Of a stretch of 64,000 nucleotides of DNA, positions 1 through 8,325 are shown piece by piece (within the stretch, counting starts at the first letter, position 1; each line of letters opens with the position of its first letter). The notes beneath the pieces were generated by a model. It saw only the letters and a list, made by a program, of their open reading frames with translations. It was not told the origin of the DNA and did not search any database. Source of the stretch: Salipiger sp. IMCC34102 (GTDB taxonomy: Bacteria > Pseudomonadota > Alphaproteobacteria > Rhodobacterales > Rhodobacteraceae); NCBI RefSeq assembly GCF_004145405.1, contig NZ_SELQ01000009.1:1-64000 (forward strand), given 5' to 3'. A program made the position numbers and the translations under genes.

Positions 1-1
1 G

Positions 2-424
2 ATCGAGCGCCGCGGCAAGCCCGGCATGATTGTCAGCGATAATGGGACGGAGCTGACCAGTAACGCGATCCTGCGGTGGTGTTCCGAGCACCGGGTCGAA
101 TGGCACTACATCGCGCCGGGCAAGCCGGTGCAGAACGGTTTCGTCGAAAGCTTCAACGGCCGGATGCGCGACGAGCTGCTCAACGAGACCATGTTCCGCA
201 ATCTGGCCCATGCGCGGATCGTGATCGCAGCCTGGGCTACGGACTACAACACCGAGCGCCCCCATTCGGCCTTGGATTACCAGACCCCGGCTGCCTACGC
301 GCGGACCCTGACCACCGCAATCGCCCGCCCCGCTGCGCGAGATGAAAGCTCCGCGCGCCGGGCGATTGCTCAACCTGCGCCAACCGGCGTAAACACTAAC
401 CGGGCTCCGGTCGTGGCTGGATGA
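2..424 (+). CDS. IS3-family transposase OrfB, C-terminal part (cut by window start)
   Basis: The reading frame is already open at the window edge, so only the C-terminal part of the transposase is visible. It shows the end of the DDE integrase core: an SDNGTE block with the second catalytic Asp, and about 35 residues later the [12 protein letters not shown] block with the catalytic Glu. The tail has the usual integrase ending ([19 protein letters not shown]). IS3-family OrfB catalyses copy-out/paste-in transposition, normally as a frameshifted OrfAB fusion. The stop lies inside the inferred terminal repeat at 418-442, which is normal for these elements. The catalytic blocks look intact, but the first Asp and OrfA lie outside the window, so activity cannot be judged. 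Confidence 0.9.
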   Translation: MERRGKPGMIVSDNGTELTSNAILRWCSEHRVEWHYIAPGKPVQNGFVESFNGRMRDELLNETMFRNLAHARIVIAAWATDYNTERPHSALDYQTPAAYARTLTTAIARPAARDESSARRAIAQPAPTGVNTNRAPVVAG

Positions 425-442
425 AAGTTCAGTGGCAGGTCA
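418..442. repeat. Right terminal inverted repeat of the IS3-family element
   Basis: Read on the minus strand this starts TGACCTGCCACTGAA and runs on into TTCATCCA. It begins with TG and resembles, from memory, the ends of IS407-group IS3 elements. It covers the transposase stop codon, so the element should end at about base 442. The left repeat and any target duplication lie outside the window. Confidence 0.6.
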
Positions 443-698
443 CGGGGAGCGCGGCCAACGGAATGACGGCGCCCATTCCCTCACTTCACCCTCGGCTGGA
501 CGGTTCCGGGCCTGAAATTGTAGAATTGGCAATCTCGGTCCGGATGTTGCGGCACGTTGCGGCAGAAGACGGAAAAAATTGAGAAGGGGCCCTTCCTACC
601 CCGTGCGGGTGAAAGGGACCCGTTTTCAATTAAACCGGAAAAATGCAGATATTACGGTATTCTGCGGCGGTGAGCGGCAGCCCTGCTACAACCGCCGG

Positions 699-1142
699 TC
701 AGGGACCGGCATCATCATGTCCGCATGTCGATGGCCACTCAGTAGCTCCGATCGAGGCGGCATTCATGGCGTCTTCGACCCTCGAAATTGCCGCGAGGCG
801 TTGGTGGCCGGAGAGCACGCGCCCTGCGCCACGAAGGAATATCGAACGGACATCCCGCCCTTCCGGCTTCAGAGTCCATCCCAATGCTTGCAGGGCTTTT
901 TCGGCCGTCGCCCGCAGTTTTCGGCGTGTCTCACGCTCCGCAACGTGCGGCAATACATATGCGATCTCATGGTCCTCGCAGCCATGATGCCGCTGGATCT
1001 CGAGGCGGACGAGACTTCCGGGAGCGCGGGCCTCAAGCCATATGGCAACGTCGCGGGCGTCCGTTTCGAGCCGCCTCGCCGCCGCGCGGGTCCTCTCCAT
1101 GGCAGCAAGAGTTTCGGGAGACCTGGTAGGGTAGTCGTGCAT
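699..1142 (-). CDS. Hypothetical protein, about 147 aa
   Basis: I do not recognise a family. The start at 1142 is chosen because GGAAGGA lies 5 bases upstream; a longer frame reaches 1232 without a better ribosome site. The protein is soluble, mixed helical and rich in Arg and Glu, with a middle segment RLEIQRHHGCEDHEIAYVL and no membrane segment. It lies downstream of the recombinase at 1302-2708 in the same direction with a 159-base gap, so it may be island cargo or a passenger of the recombinase module. The 256 bases between it and the IS end (443-698) hold no gene I can support. Confidence 0.45.
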   Translation of the reverse strand: MHDYPTRSPETLAAMERTRAAARRLETDARDVAIWLEARAPGSLVRLEIQRHHGCEDHEIAYVLPHVAERETRRKLRATAEKALQALGWTLKPEGRDVRSIFLRGAGRVLSGHQRLAAISRVEDAMNAASIGATEWPSTCGHDDAGP

Positions 1143-1301
1143 GGGTTCCTTCCGATCGTTCATGTCTGGTGCCAGGTGTCCGATCTGCCGAGGTGGGCAC
1201 CGGCAGCACTCGCCGTCCGCCTCGATGTCCATGCCAGGCTCTCCCTTGCCGGCGGCACTTTCGGCGTCTCGTTAACAGACCGCCCTGCGGACCAACTGAG
1301 G

Positions 1302-2708
1302 CTACACGCGCAAGGTCGTGGGAGATGACCTCAGGCCGGCAATGCGTGCCCCATGATCGCGTGCGGCCCTCATCCCTTGGGCGTGATCGTAGCTGTCCAT
1401 GGTCGTGGCGGCGCTCTTGTTGCCGATGAGCGCTGGCGCCAGGTATCCGCCGCTCTGAATTTCTTCTGAGGCCTCGGTCGCGGCATTGTCCCTGACCCGA
1501 TGAATGCTCACGCGCACGCCGAGGTGCTTGCAGGTGAGATCGCCGACCAGACGGCCAAGTTGCGCCGAGGTGATGGCCGCGCCCATATCGATCACGCTCG
1601 GAAAGAGCGCCGGCCCGTCATCGAAGAGTGGCCGGAAACCCCGCTGGTAGTCGTCAAGAGCCGACCACAGCACGGGGTTGATCAAGACTTTGTCATAGCC
1701 GGCGAACCGCTTCTTCGCCTCACGCATTTTCAGCACGCGCCCGGGCAGCACGACATGGACGTGGGGCTTTTCGAGGAGAAATACGGTCGTCCCCATAGCC
1801 AGGTGCGACAGTGCCCTTGCCCGCTGCGGCAGGGCCGCAGCAAAGGACAGCAGCAGGCCGTTACGGAAGTCACGTGCGACATGCAGACCTCGAAGGCCAT
1901 TCTCCCGTGCCGCGGCCATGAGATCGACGCCGAGATCGAAAATCGTCGATGCGCCGACGATCTGCGCGCCGGTCTTCGTCGGCCGGCCCGCGACCTTGGC
2001 GAGGGCATCATGTCGCGCGATGACATGATCGCATCCTGCGCTCTGGAAGCCGGGATCCGCCACGACGCGAAAGCCGGAGAGGATGCGCGACAGATAGTCG
2101 GAGACGCTCCGATCCGAGACACCGTCGGCCCTCAGGTCCGTCGCGTAGACGTTGAACGAGGTACCCGAGGGGGGCACCTCTCGACCGAAAATGGCCGACG
2201 CGCGACGCCATCGCGTCAGGGCATGCGCCACGGCCTGAACATGGTTCGCGCTCCATTTCTCGGAATGAGGTCCAGGCTCACTGATCAGTTTCGCTATGAG
2301 CTTGCCCTGCCACTCCTCTGGGAGTGACGAGATTGCTGACCGAGCGCGCTCGTCGATCGACTTTGCCCCCACCTTCGGAGTGCACCGGCTCTGGCGCAGG
2401 ACCTGGCCAATCATGCCCGCGACCGGGACGCCCCACAGGACGGGCGCACCGAGTTGCACGTATGCGAGCTCGGAAGCAGCATATTCTGTCCCGAGGCGCG
2501 CGGAGAGCGCACCGAGATAGCCGGATATTTCCGTGCGGTCCGGCACGGGCATGGGCCAGCGCACATCGCCGCGCCACTCCGAAAAGCCACGCACCGAGCG
2601 GAGAACGGGCCCGGGATCGACGCCTGGTCGATCCCGGCCGAAGGCCTCGCGGAATTCCTCTGAGGAGCACAGTGCGGCCCGCCCGGACTGAGATTTCGTG
2701 ACCCGCAT
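1302..2708 (-). CDS. Tyrosine recombinase (second recombinase of the island module)
   Basis: A site-specific recombinase-like protein of 468 aa. The C-terminal half carries a recognisable catalytic core: a first Arg in ALPQRARALSHLAMG, an H-x-x-R pair (H403, R406 in IHRVRDNAATEA) and a candidate nucleophile Tyr440 in SAATTMDSY. The normally conserved LGH is IGN here (Asn430). The start is taken at 2708, where the ATG overlaps the stop of the 61-codon ORF as TGATG and has GGAG upstream; an in-frame start at 2780 would overlap that ORF completely. It is translationally coupled behind the 697-aa recombinase. Two recombinases plus a small protein recall the TnpA/TnpB/TnpC layout of Tn554-type elements, which is an inference from architecture only. 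Confidence 0.75.
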   Translation of the reverse strand: MRVTKSQSGRAALCSSEEFREAFGRDRPGVDPGPVLRSVRGFSEWRGDVRWPMPVPDRTEISGYLGALSARLGTEYAASELAYVQLGAPVLWGVPVAGMIGQVLRQSRCTPKVGAKSIDERARSAISSLPEEWQGKLIAKLISEPGPHSEKWSANHVQAVAHALTRWRRASAIFGREVPPSGTSFNVYATDLRADGVSDRSVSDYLSRILSGFRVVADPGFQSAGCDHVIARHDALAKVAGRPTKTGAQIVGASTIFDLGVDLMAAARENGLRGLHVARDFRNGLLLSFAAALPQRARALSHLAMGTTVFLLEKPHVHVVLPGRVLKMREAKKRFAGYDKVLINPVLWSALDDYQRGFRPLFDDGPALFPSVIDMGAAITSAQLGRLVGDLTCKHLGVRVSIHRVRDNAATEASEEIQSGGYLAPALIGNKSAATTMDSYDHAQGMRAARDHGARIAGLRSSPTTLRV

Positions 2709-2893
2709 CAGGAGATCTCCCGCCTTTTTGCATTGGCCGGTCGTTCCGATCGCGTCGCCTGATGGGCTTGGCAGGTGCACCCGGGTCCCGGCTCAGGGTC
2801 GACGACGAGACGGGAATGTTGGTCGAAGATCGCGTCCACGCGGGTGCGGAGCAGCTTTCCGTGATCCGATCGCTTCTGAAGTGGGGTCTTCAT
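2708..2893 (-). CDS. Small ORF (61 aa) between two recombinases
   Basis: The frame begins with ATG overlapping the stop of the 697-aa recombinase by four bases (ATGA, 2890-2893) and ends with TGA overlapping the ATG of the 468-aa recombinase. This double coupling is the main evidence that it is translated. The product is basic (many Lys, Arg and His) with a CTC pair near the C terminus and no family I recognise. By position it could correspond to a small accessory protein such as TnpC of Tn554-like elements, but there is no sequence evidence for that. Confidence 0.5.
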   Translation of the reverse strand: MKTPLQKRSDHGKLLRTRVDAIFDQHSRLVVDPEPGPGCTCQAHQATRSERPANAKRREIS

Positions 2894-4983
2894 CCTCTGT
2901 TCCTTTTCTTCTTTGTTTTTTCGGGCTTCCGGGACTTCTGATCGGCGAGGTATTTGCTCCACCTGTCGAGGGCGAGGTCCTCGTCGATCTCGGCATAGTG
3001 CGCGAGCGTCGTCTCCAGTCGCTTGTGACCGAGCAGACGCTGGACATCGGGCAGCCGATCCGGGTCTTCCCTGAGCCAGAGCCAGCCAAGGAAATGCCGG
3101 TAGAGATGCGGGTTCATCTTGAACCCCACGATCCGTTTCGTGTGCCGGACGAGACGCTCGAGCAAGCCGGCATAGGGTTGCCCCGGTTCGCCCCCTTCCC
3201 CCTGTGACGGGAAAAGGAATGGATTTTCGTCGTCTCCTGCTCGCAGAGCCTTCGGCCGGACCTTCTCGACAAACAGCTTCAACCGGGCTGAAGCATGCTC
3301 ATCAAGCGGTATATGCAGGTCCGGATCGTCGCTGTCGCGCCCTTTCACCTGCACATTCGGAACGACGATACGTGCCGTATTTCCGATCCACGAAATCCAG
3401 GACATGCGGATGCCAGTGATGTTGGCCCGCCGTGGTGCCCGCGCCAGTAGAATGTCGCTGGCGATGGCGCACATGATGTCCCGGGCCTCTTCAGGTCCGA
3501 GCAGGTCCATCCTGGTCTTGCCGCGGCACTTCCGTTTCCGATTGTCGATGATCGAGTTGACCTCGTCGGTCAGGATGTCGCTCAGATCGATCAGCCGCTG
3601 CTGGCGATCACCGATGATCTGCCGCAGCCGTGCCTTGTTACGACGCGAGATGCCAGTCTCGCCGATCGCATGTTCGTTGATATGCCCGGCGATGGCATTC
3701 ACGTCGTCGGCGCTTCGACCGATGTAGTCCCGCGCCAGCTTCTTCAGCGTCTTCCCGACCGACTCGGCATAACTGCTGGGAAACTCGTCGTCGGAGTTTC
3801 CGGAACTCAGAACGTCGAGGACGCTCTCGATGACATCCGGATCAGTATATTCTGTCAGGTCCTCAATAAGATATCCTGTCGAGGCGTAGAGCGCCTTCGC
3901 TCCCGCGATCAGCTGGTAGCGCCGGTTTTCGAGAGTCCTCTCGCTCCATGTCTGTCCGGGCAGGAGGAAACCAGCCGACTGCCGCTCTTCCTCGGTGCGC
4001 TTTCGGCCCCCGTTCTTCTTTTTCAGAAGGGCTTTCTTCGGGTTCACCGGGAGCGTGGACTCGTCGGCGTCCAACTGCGCGAGGAACGCTTCTTCCGACA
4101 GCCCATCACGAGATGCCTCGCCCCTCAGCCACCGGCTGACAGGCCCGTCGAACTCGGAGAGCAACTCGGAAAAGACCGAGGCATCGACGCCATACTTGTT
4201 CCTCCCGTCCGGGAACGGGTGCTCCACCACGCTGAACCCATAGGAGCTGAAGTCTGCATCGGCCGCGAGGCGTGTGCAGAGCGCCGAGATGCGCTGCACG
4301 TGCTTCTTGCAAGTCGCCTCACCCTTCGGGCTGACCGCGAGCCGGTGCAGATAGTATTCGTGCAGGACCTCTGTGGAGATTTCACAAGGTGAAATTTTCC
4401 GCTGGTAGAGGAAATGGAAGAACGTCCCCGAGATCAGCTTCAGGTCATCTGGGCAATCGGACTCCGACAGCACATCGTGGATTTCGCGATAGATGCCAGC
4501 CACGTCCCGAATTCCGGACGGCCGGTTTCGACCGCCATGAGAGTGAATAGCCGCCAGGATGTCGGATTTGTAGGTGGCGAAGCTGTTTTCCGTAAGGTCG
4601 AGGGTTGCAGCCGACCAACTCGACAATTTCTCGATCGCGCGCCGGCGATCCACGATTTCGATCTCGGCCACCCAACCCGCGGCCTTCAGAAATGCCTTGA
4701 GACGGGAGATGAGCACACGGTTGCGGCTGTCGGATTTCTCATCCCCTGTCGGGCGGGCCAGGTCGCTCATCAGGCGCGAATAGGTCATCTGACCCGCCGG
4801 CATCGGCAAGTGGATACCCATAACCTCGCCGAGCGCATCGAGCGTTTTCCTGTCCGACCGGATGCCGGGGATCTCGAGAATATCCTGCACAGCCCGCGGG
4901 TTCAGACCCGCCTGCAGGGCGAGCGCTCGCTTGCTGCTCCCGGACGCCCCGAGATAATCCCGAATTTGATCTTGAACCGTCAT
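2890..4983 (-). CDS. Large tyrosine recombinase/integrase (697 aa) with N-terminal HTH
   Basis: A site-specific recombinase predicted to integrate or excise the island. Residues 1-60 look like an XRE-type helix-turn-helix (QAGLNPRAVQDILE). A long middle region precedes the C-terminal catalytic domain, which has Arg I in RAPRRANITGIR, then H626 and R629 (HLYRH), H653 (LGHKRLETT) and the nucleophile Tyr663 (AHYAE). All catalytic positions are present, so it should be active. It ends in a Lys/Arg-rich tail. The length is well above the roughly 300-400 aa of phage-type integrases and closer to the TnpB recombinase of Tn554. It is first in a coupled three-gene set, 27 bases downstream of the 85-aa HTH protein. 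Confidence 0.88.
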   Translation of the reverse strand: MTVQDQIRDYLGASGSSKRALALQAGLNPRAVQDILEIPGIRSDRKTLDALGEVMGIHLPMPAGQMTYSRLMSDLARPTGDEKSDSRNRVLISRLKAFLKAAGWVAEIEIVDRRRAIEKLSSWSAATLDLTENSFATYKSDILAAIHSHGGRNRPSGIRDVAGIYREIHDVLSESDCPDDLKLISGTFFHFLYQRKISPCEISTEVLHEYYLHRLAVSPKGEATCKKHVQRISALCTRLAADADFSSYGFSVVEHPFPDGRNKYGVDASVFSELLSEFDGPVSRWLRGEASRDGLSEEAFLAQLDADESTLPVNPKKALLKKKNGGRKRTEEERQSAGFLLPGQTWSERTLENRRYQLIAGAKALYASTGYLIEDLTEYTDPDVIESVLDVLSSGNSDDEFPSSYAESVGKTLKKLARDYIGRSADDVNAIAGHINEHAIGETGISRRNKARLRQIIGDRQQRLIDLSDILTDEVNSIIDNRKRKCRGKTRMDLLGPEEARDIMCAIASDILLARAPRRANITGIRMSWISWIGNTARIVVPNVQVKGRDSDDPDLHIPLDEHASARLKLFVEKVRPKALRAGDDENPFLFPSQGEGGEPGQPYAGLLERLVRHTKRIVGFKMNPHLYRHFLGWLWLREDPDRLPDVQRLLGHKRLETTLAHYAEIDEDLALDRWSKYLADQKSRKPEKTKKKRNRG

Positions 4984-5010
4984 GTCTTCACTCCCGTGCT
5001 TGGCTGGCGC

Positions 5011-5268
5011 TCACTCGAGATCGAGAGCCGCCCTCCGTACGGGGCGGATCCGATGCTCGAAGAGCGCCAGCCAATCGGGGTGCACGAGCCAGCTCTTGCC
5101 AGGCTTTGTCCCGTCCAGGAACACCCTGCCCCTTTCGGTCACGGTCCCTTTCACGATCCAGTCGCGGATCGTCCGAGGGTGTCGCCGCAGTTTCTTGGCG
5201 ACGTCTGCTGTTGTCAGGTATCCGGCGTGGTTTTCATCTTCGGTGGTCTGCGTTTTATCCTCGGACAT
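5011..5268 (-). CDS. Excisionase-like helix-turn-helix protein (MerR/HTH_17 type)
   Basis: An 85-aa protein whose core (YLTTADVAKKLRRHPRTIRDW followed by a wing-like GKSWLVHPDWL) matches the small winged-helix DNA-binding fold of excisionases and MerR-like proteins. The start at 5268 has AGGAG about 8 bases upstream. It lies 27 bases before the large recombinase and is probably co-transcribed with it. Its likely role is to direct recombination (excision) or to regulate the module by binding near the attachment site, by analogy with Xis proteins. Confidence 0.7.
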   Translation of the reverse strand: MSEDKTQTTEDENHAGYLTTADVAKKLRRHPRTIRDWIVKGTVTERGRVFLDGTKPGKSWLVHPDWLALFEHRIRPVRRAALDLE

Positions 5269-5385
5269 CTTGGTCTCCTCTTTGCTACAAGAGGGACCTA
5301 CGCCCCGGCGGGGCGGCTCCAAAACGCGGGCGCAATCTTTTTTGGAGGCTCGGCGAAAACCCGGCGATGAGCGGCGAACAGGGAT

Positions 5386-5429
5386 CTGCTAATTTTGCGA
5401 TTTCCGCCGCAGGTTAGCCCGATTAGCAG
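5386..5429. repeat. Inverted repeat upstream of the recombinase operon
   Basis: CTGCTAAT (5386-5393) and ATTAGCAG (5422-5429) form perfect 8-base arms separated by 28 bases, in the gap between vsr and the HTH gene. The position upstream of the minus-strand recombinase operon would suit an operator or an attachment/accessory binding site for the HTH protein. This is inference; no second copy was found. Confidence 0.35.
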
Positions 5430-5479
5430 CAATAACCATGCGTCGGTGCGTGCGCTTGGCGAGCACCGTTCAATGGCTT

Positions 5480-5920
5480 TCAACCGAACTCGCGATGCCG
5501 ACTGCCACTTCGAATGAAATCGATGACTTCTTCGATCAATGCTTGGTCCGCTTGCTTTCCGATTGCGCATTCCCAGACGATCGCAGTTCTCCAGCCCAAT
5601 TGGTGAAGCTCCTCCAGAGCACGAGCATCCCGAGCCACATTCGCGGAGAACTTCCCCCTCCAAAACTCCACATTGCTGGAAGGCATCGTGGCTTTGGGGC
5701 ATCCTGCATGTCTATGCCAGTAGCATCCATGTACCTGAACCGCGACATTCCACTTGCGGAGAACTATGTCCGGCGACCCCGGCAATGATCGAACGTTCAC
5801 ACGATAGCGATATCCGGCGGCATGGAGCGCCTTCCTGAGAAGCATCTCGGGCTTGGTGTTCTTGCCGCGGATGCCAGACATCATCCGCGAGCGCGTCTTC
5901 TTGTCGACGATGTCTGTCAT
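5480..5920 (-). CDS. vsr: Very short patch repair endonuclease Vsr
   Basis: A 146-aa nicking endonuclease that cuts 5' of the T in T:G mismatches arising by deamination of 5-methylcytosine. The sequence has the family's opening (DKKTRSRMMSGIRGKNTKPE), the catalytic Asp in LPGSPDIVL and the metal/zinc-site stretch VHGCYWHRHAGCP. Length is normal for the family. It is divergent from the C5 methyltransferase at 6007, the usual partner, with an 86-base intergenic region that must hold both promoters. Pairing with a methyltransferase implies that the methylated cytosine sites in this genome are protected from mutation. Confidence 0.93.
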   Translation of the reverse strand: MTDIVDKKTRSRMMSGIRGKNTKPEMLLRKALHAAGYRYRVNVRSLPGSPDIVLRKWNVAVQVHGCYWHRHAGCPKATMPSSNVEFWRGKFSANVARDARALEELHQLGWRTAIVWECAIGKQADQALIEEVIDFIRSGSRHREFG

Positions 5921-6006
5921 GACAATGATTTGGCTCCAACTGGCAGATTTTCGACCTGGTTCCTGACGGCAAACCTAGTAGAACACCTCGAATCCGGAGG
6001 TGTGGT

Positions 6007-7500
6007 TTGGCGAAGGAATATGCAATCATCGACCTTTTTGCCGGGCCTGGCGGGCTGGGAGAAGGCTTTTCGCGCGCTGGCCAGGAAGCCGAGGCGAAAG
6101 CGCGCATCCACTTGTCGGTCGAGATGGAGCCCCATGCGGTCCAGACGTTGCGCCTTCGGTCGTTCCTTCGCAGTTTCGAGAATTTCCCTCGAGAGTATCA
6201 TGATGCGCTCAATGCGGGTCGTGGTCTGCCCGACTGGACAGAGCTGTATCCGTCAAACTGGCAGCAAGCCAACGCTGAGGTGAGACAACGGGTGCTCGGC
6301 CAAGAGGGCGTTTTCGAGGAGCTTGCCGTCGAGTTGGACAGAGCGCGCGAGATCCATCACGGCGATACGATCCTGATCGGAGGACCCCCATGCCAAGCCT
6401 ATTCCCTCGCCGGGCGTTCCAGAAACAAGGGCAAGCAGGGTTACGTGCCGGAAGATGATGACCGGCACTATCTCTATCGTGAATACGTGCGGATCCTGAA
6501 CCGCCTCGAACCAAGCGTGTTCATCATGGAGAACGTCAAGGGAATGCTGTCGTCCAGGGTCGATGGCGGCGGCATCTTCAGTCGCGTGCTCGATGATCTC
6601 GAAGCCGCCGGCGAACATGGGTATCGCCTTCTGCCTCTTGCAACGACGCCGCCTGCCGACGGTGAAAGAGCGGATGGCCGCGATTTCCTGATCCGGGCAG
6701 AGCAACATGGCGTCCCGCAGGCTCGGCATCGCGTGATCGTGCTTGGGATCCGCAATGACATTCCGATTCCCGCAATCGATGCTCCACTGCTCGGGGAACC
6801 CCAGCCCTCTGTCACTGTTTCGGAAGCGATCGATGACCTCTGGCGCCTTCGCAGCGGCCTGAGTCGCAAGGACAGCGCGTCGGCCTGGCACGAGGCTGTG
6901 CGCGAACAAGCCGAGCGGATCGCGCGCGACAAGGGCATAGAGCCTGATGTCCGCCACATCGCGCGTGATGTCGCAAAGGCAAACTCCCGGCCTGAGCTTC
7001 GGACAGCGCGCATGAGAGGTAACGGCGAATTCCTTCCGAACCACCTTCGCGACTGGCTACTGGACGACACGCTCGCCGTGTCGCTTCACCACGAGACCCG
7101 GGGGCACATCCCCGCGGACTTGGGCCGATATCTGTTCTCGGCGGCGTACTCCCGCGTCCATGACCAGGCGCCGAAGCTCTCGCAGTTTCCAGAATTTCTG
7201 CAGCCCGAGCATCGAAACCGCGGCTCGGGAGACTTCGCGGACCGCTTCCGGACCCAGGTCGCTACGCGTCCATCGACGACGGTGACGAGCCATATATCCA
7301 AGGACGGACACTATTTCATCCATCCTGACCCTAACCAATGCCGCTCTCTCACCGTGCGAGAGGCTGCTCGGCTTCAGACCTTTCCCGACAACTACTTCTT
7401 CTGCGGTCCGAGGACCATGCAGTATCATCAGGTTGGAAATGCGGTTCCCCCCTACCTTGCCTATCAGATCGCGAAGGCAGTCCTGCGGCTTGTCGGTTGA
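6007..7500 (+). CDS. dcm: DNA (cytosine-5-)-methyltransferase
   Basis: Transfers methyl groups from S-adenosylmethionine to C5 of cytosine in a short target. All main motifs are visible in order: motif I IDLFAGPGGLGEGF, motif IV GGPPCQAYSLAG with catalytic Cys129, motif VI MENVKGML with Glu175, motif VIII QARHRVIVLG, motif IX RPSTTVTSHI and motif X QVGNAVPPYLAYQI. The 497 aa include an enlarged target-recognition region. The start is TTG at 6007, preceded by GGAGG with good spacing. Vsr is divergent upstream, and the MORC/Z1 operon converges from downstream, leaving 27 bases. It is probably the modification arm of that system; the target sequence cannot be read from the protein. Confidence 0.94.
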   Translation: MAKEYAIIDLFAGPGGLGEGFSRAGQEAEAKARIHLSVEMEPHAVQTLRLRSFLRSFENFPREYHDALNAGRGLPDWTELYPSNWQQANAEVRQRVLGQEGVFEELAVELDRAREIHHGDTILIGGPPCQAYSLAGRSRNKGKQGYVPEDDDRHYLYREYVRILNRLEPSVFIMENVKGMLSSRVDGGGIFSRVLDDLEAAGEHGYRLLPLATTPPADGERADGRDFLIRAEQHGVPQARHRVIVLGIRNDIPIPAIDAPLLGEPQPSVTVSEAIDDLWRLRSGLSRKDSASAWHEAVREQAERIARDKGIEPDVRHIARDVAKANSRPELRTARMRGNGEFLPNHLRDWLLDDTLAVSLHHETRGHIPADLGRYLFSAAYSRVHDQAPKLSQFPEFLQPEHRNRGSGDFADRFRTQVATRPSTTVTSHISKDGHYFIHPDPNQCRSLTVREAARLQTFPDNYFFCGPRTMQYHQVGNAVPPYLAYQIAKAVLRLVG

Positions 7501-7527
7501 ACCCTCCGCTACGCTTTAGGTTGCGGC

Positions 7528-8325
7528 TCAGCTTTCCGCGGTTGCGAACGGGCGCGACGCGGGAAGGTCGTCCGTGACGCCTGCCACGCGAAAGAAGATC
7601 TTCTCGATCTCCCGTGTCAGGACCGACTGCTCCAACTCCCCGAGATCGATGATCTCGTTGCGCAGCCTGACCATCTTCGTGGCGGCACGCATCACTTCCT
7701 CCATGCGCCCGCGGCCGATACGCCCGGATGTCACCATCCAGGCGGACGCAATGGCCCGGGCCAGCTTGCGGTCCCCTGCAAGTGATGCGCGCTCGAAGAT
7801 CTGAACCATCGCGTCTTCACTCAGGGCGTGCACCAACTGCCACCTGTCGACCGAGCCGGGGCCGAGATCGAGGGTGACCCCACGGATCCAGAGTCTCTGG
7901 AACGCATTGCGCACGCCGCCCCGAAAGCGCTCCAGATTGCGATCCGGGAACCGCCACGAGACGACATCGGCCAAAAGCGCCGACGACAGGAATGCCCAGA
8001 CGTCGTCCCTCAAGGCCTCGCCCGTCGAAAGGATGTCCTGATCGCCGAGCCAAGTGGTCACTTCCGCGTCGAATGCAGAGCGCGACTTCTGGTCCGAGCT
8101 TTCCGGAAACCCGTGCCTTTCCGCGATCTGCCTGATCTCCCGGGCGATATCGACAGCGGATTCGGCACTGACCGATCCCCCGCTGGGGGCGAACCAGAGG
8201 AAGGAGGAATGCTCGTCGAGGATGTCGAGCACTTCCTTCACGGTCGGCACCTCGCTCCCGACGTCGTCGATGATCTGCATCACGCCCAGCTCGTTCAGGC
8301 GAGGCAACAGCAGGACACGTGTCAT
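7528..8325 (-). CDS. Uncharacterised protein, last gene of the MORC/Z1 operon (DUF6339-like?)
   Basis: A 265-aa soluble protein, largely helical and acidic, beginning MTRVLLLPRLNELG. There is no signal peptide or membrane segment and no motif I can assign to an enzyme. It resembles, from memory, proteins labelled DUF6339 that occur beside Z1/PD-(D/E)XK genes, but this is tentative. The ATG overlaps the stop of the preceding gene by four bases (8322-8325), so it is translated as part of the operon. Fixed linkage to ATPase, helicase and nuclease genes suggests a structural or sensor subunit of the same defence complex. Confidence 0.65.
   Translation of the reverse strand: MTRVLLLPRLNELGVMQIIDDVGSEVPTVKEVLDILDEHSSFLWFAPSGGSVSAESAVDIAREIRQIAERHGFPESSDQKSRSAFDAEVTTWLGDQDILSTGEALRDDVWAFLSSALLADVVSWRFPDRNLERFRGGVRNAFQRLWIRGVTLDLGPGSVDRWQLVHALSEDAMVQIFERASLAGDRKLARAIASAWMVTSGRIGRGRMEEVMRAATKMVRLRNEIIDLGELEQSVLTREIEKIFFRVAGVTDDLPASRPFATAES

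Noticed and set aside
1500-2327. 275-codon open frame on the plus strand opposite the recombinase
   Set aside because: The minus-strand recombinase has conserved H-x-x-R and Tyr motifs; the opposite frame has none.
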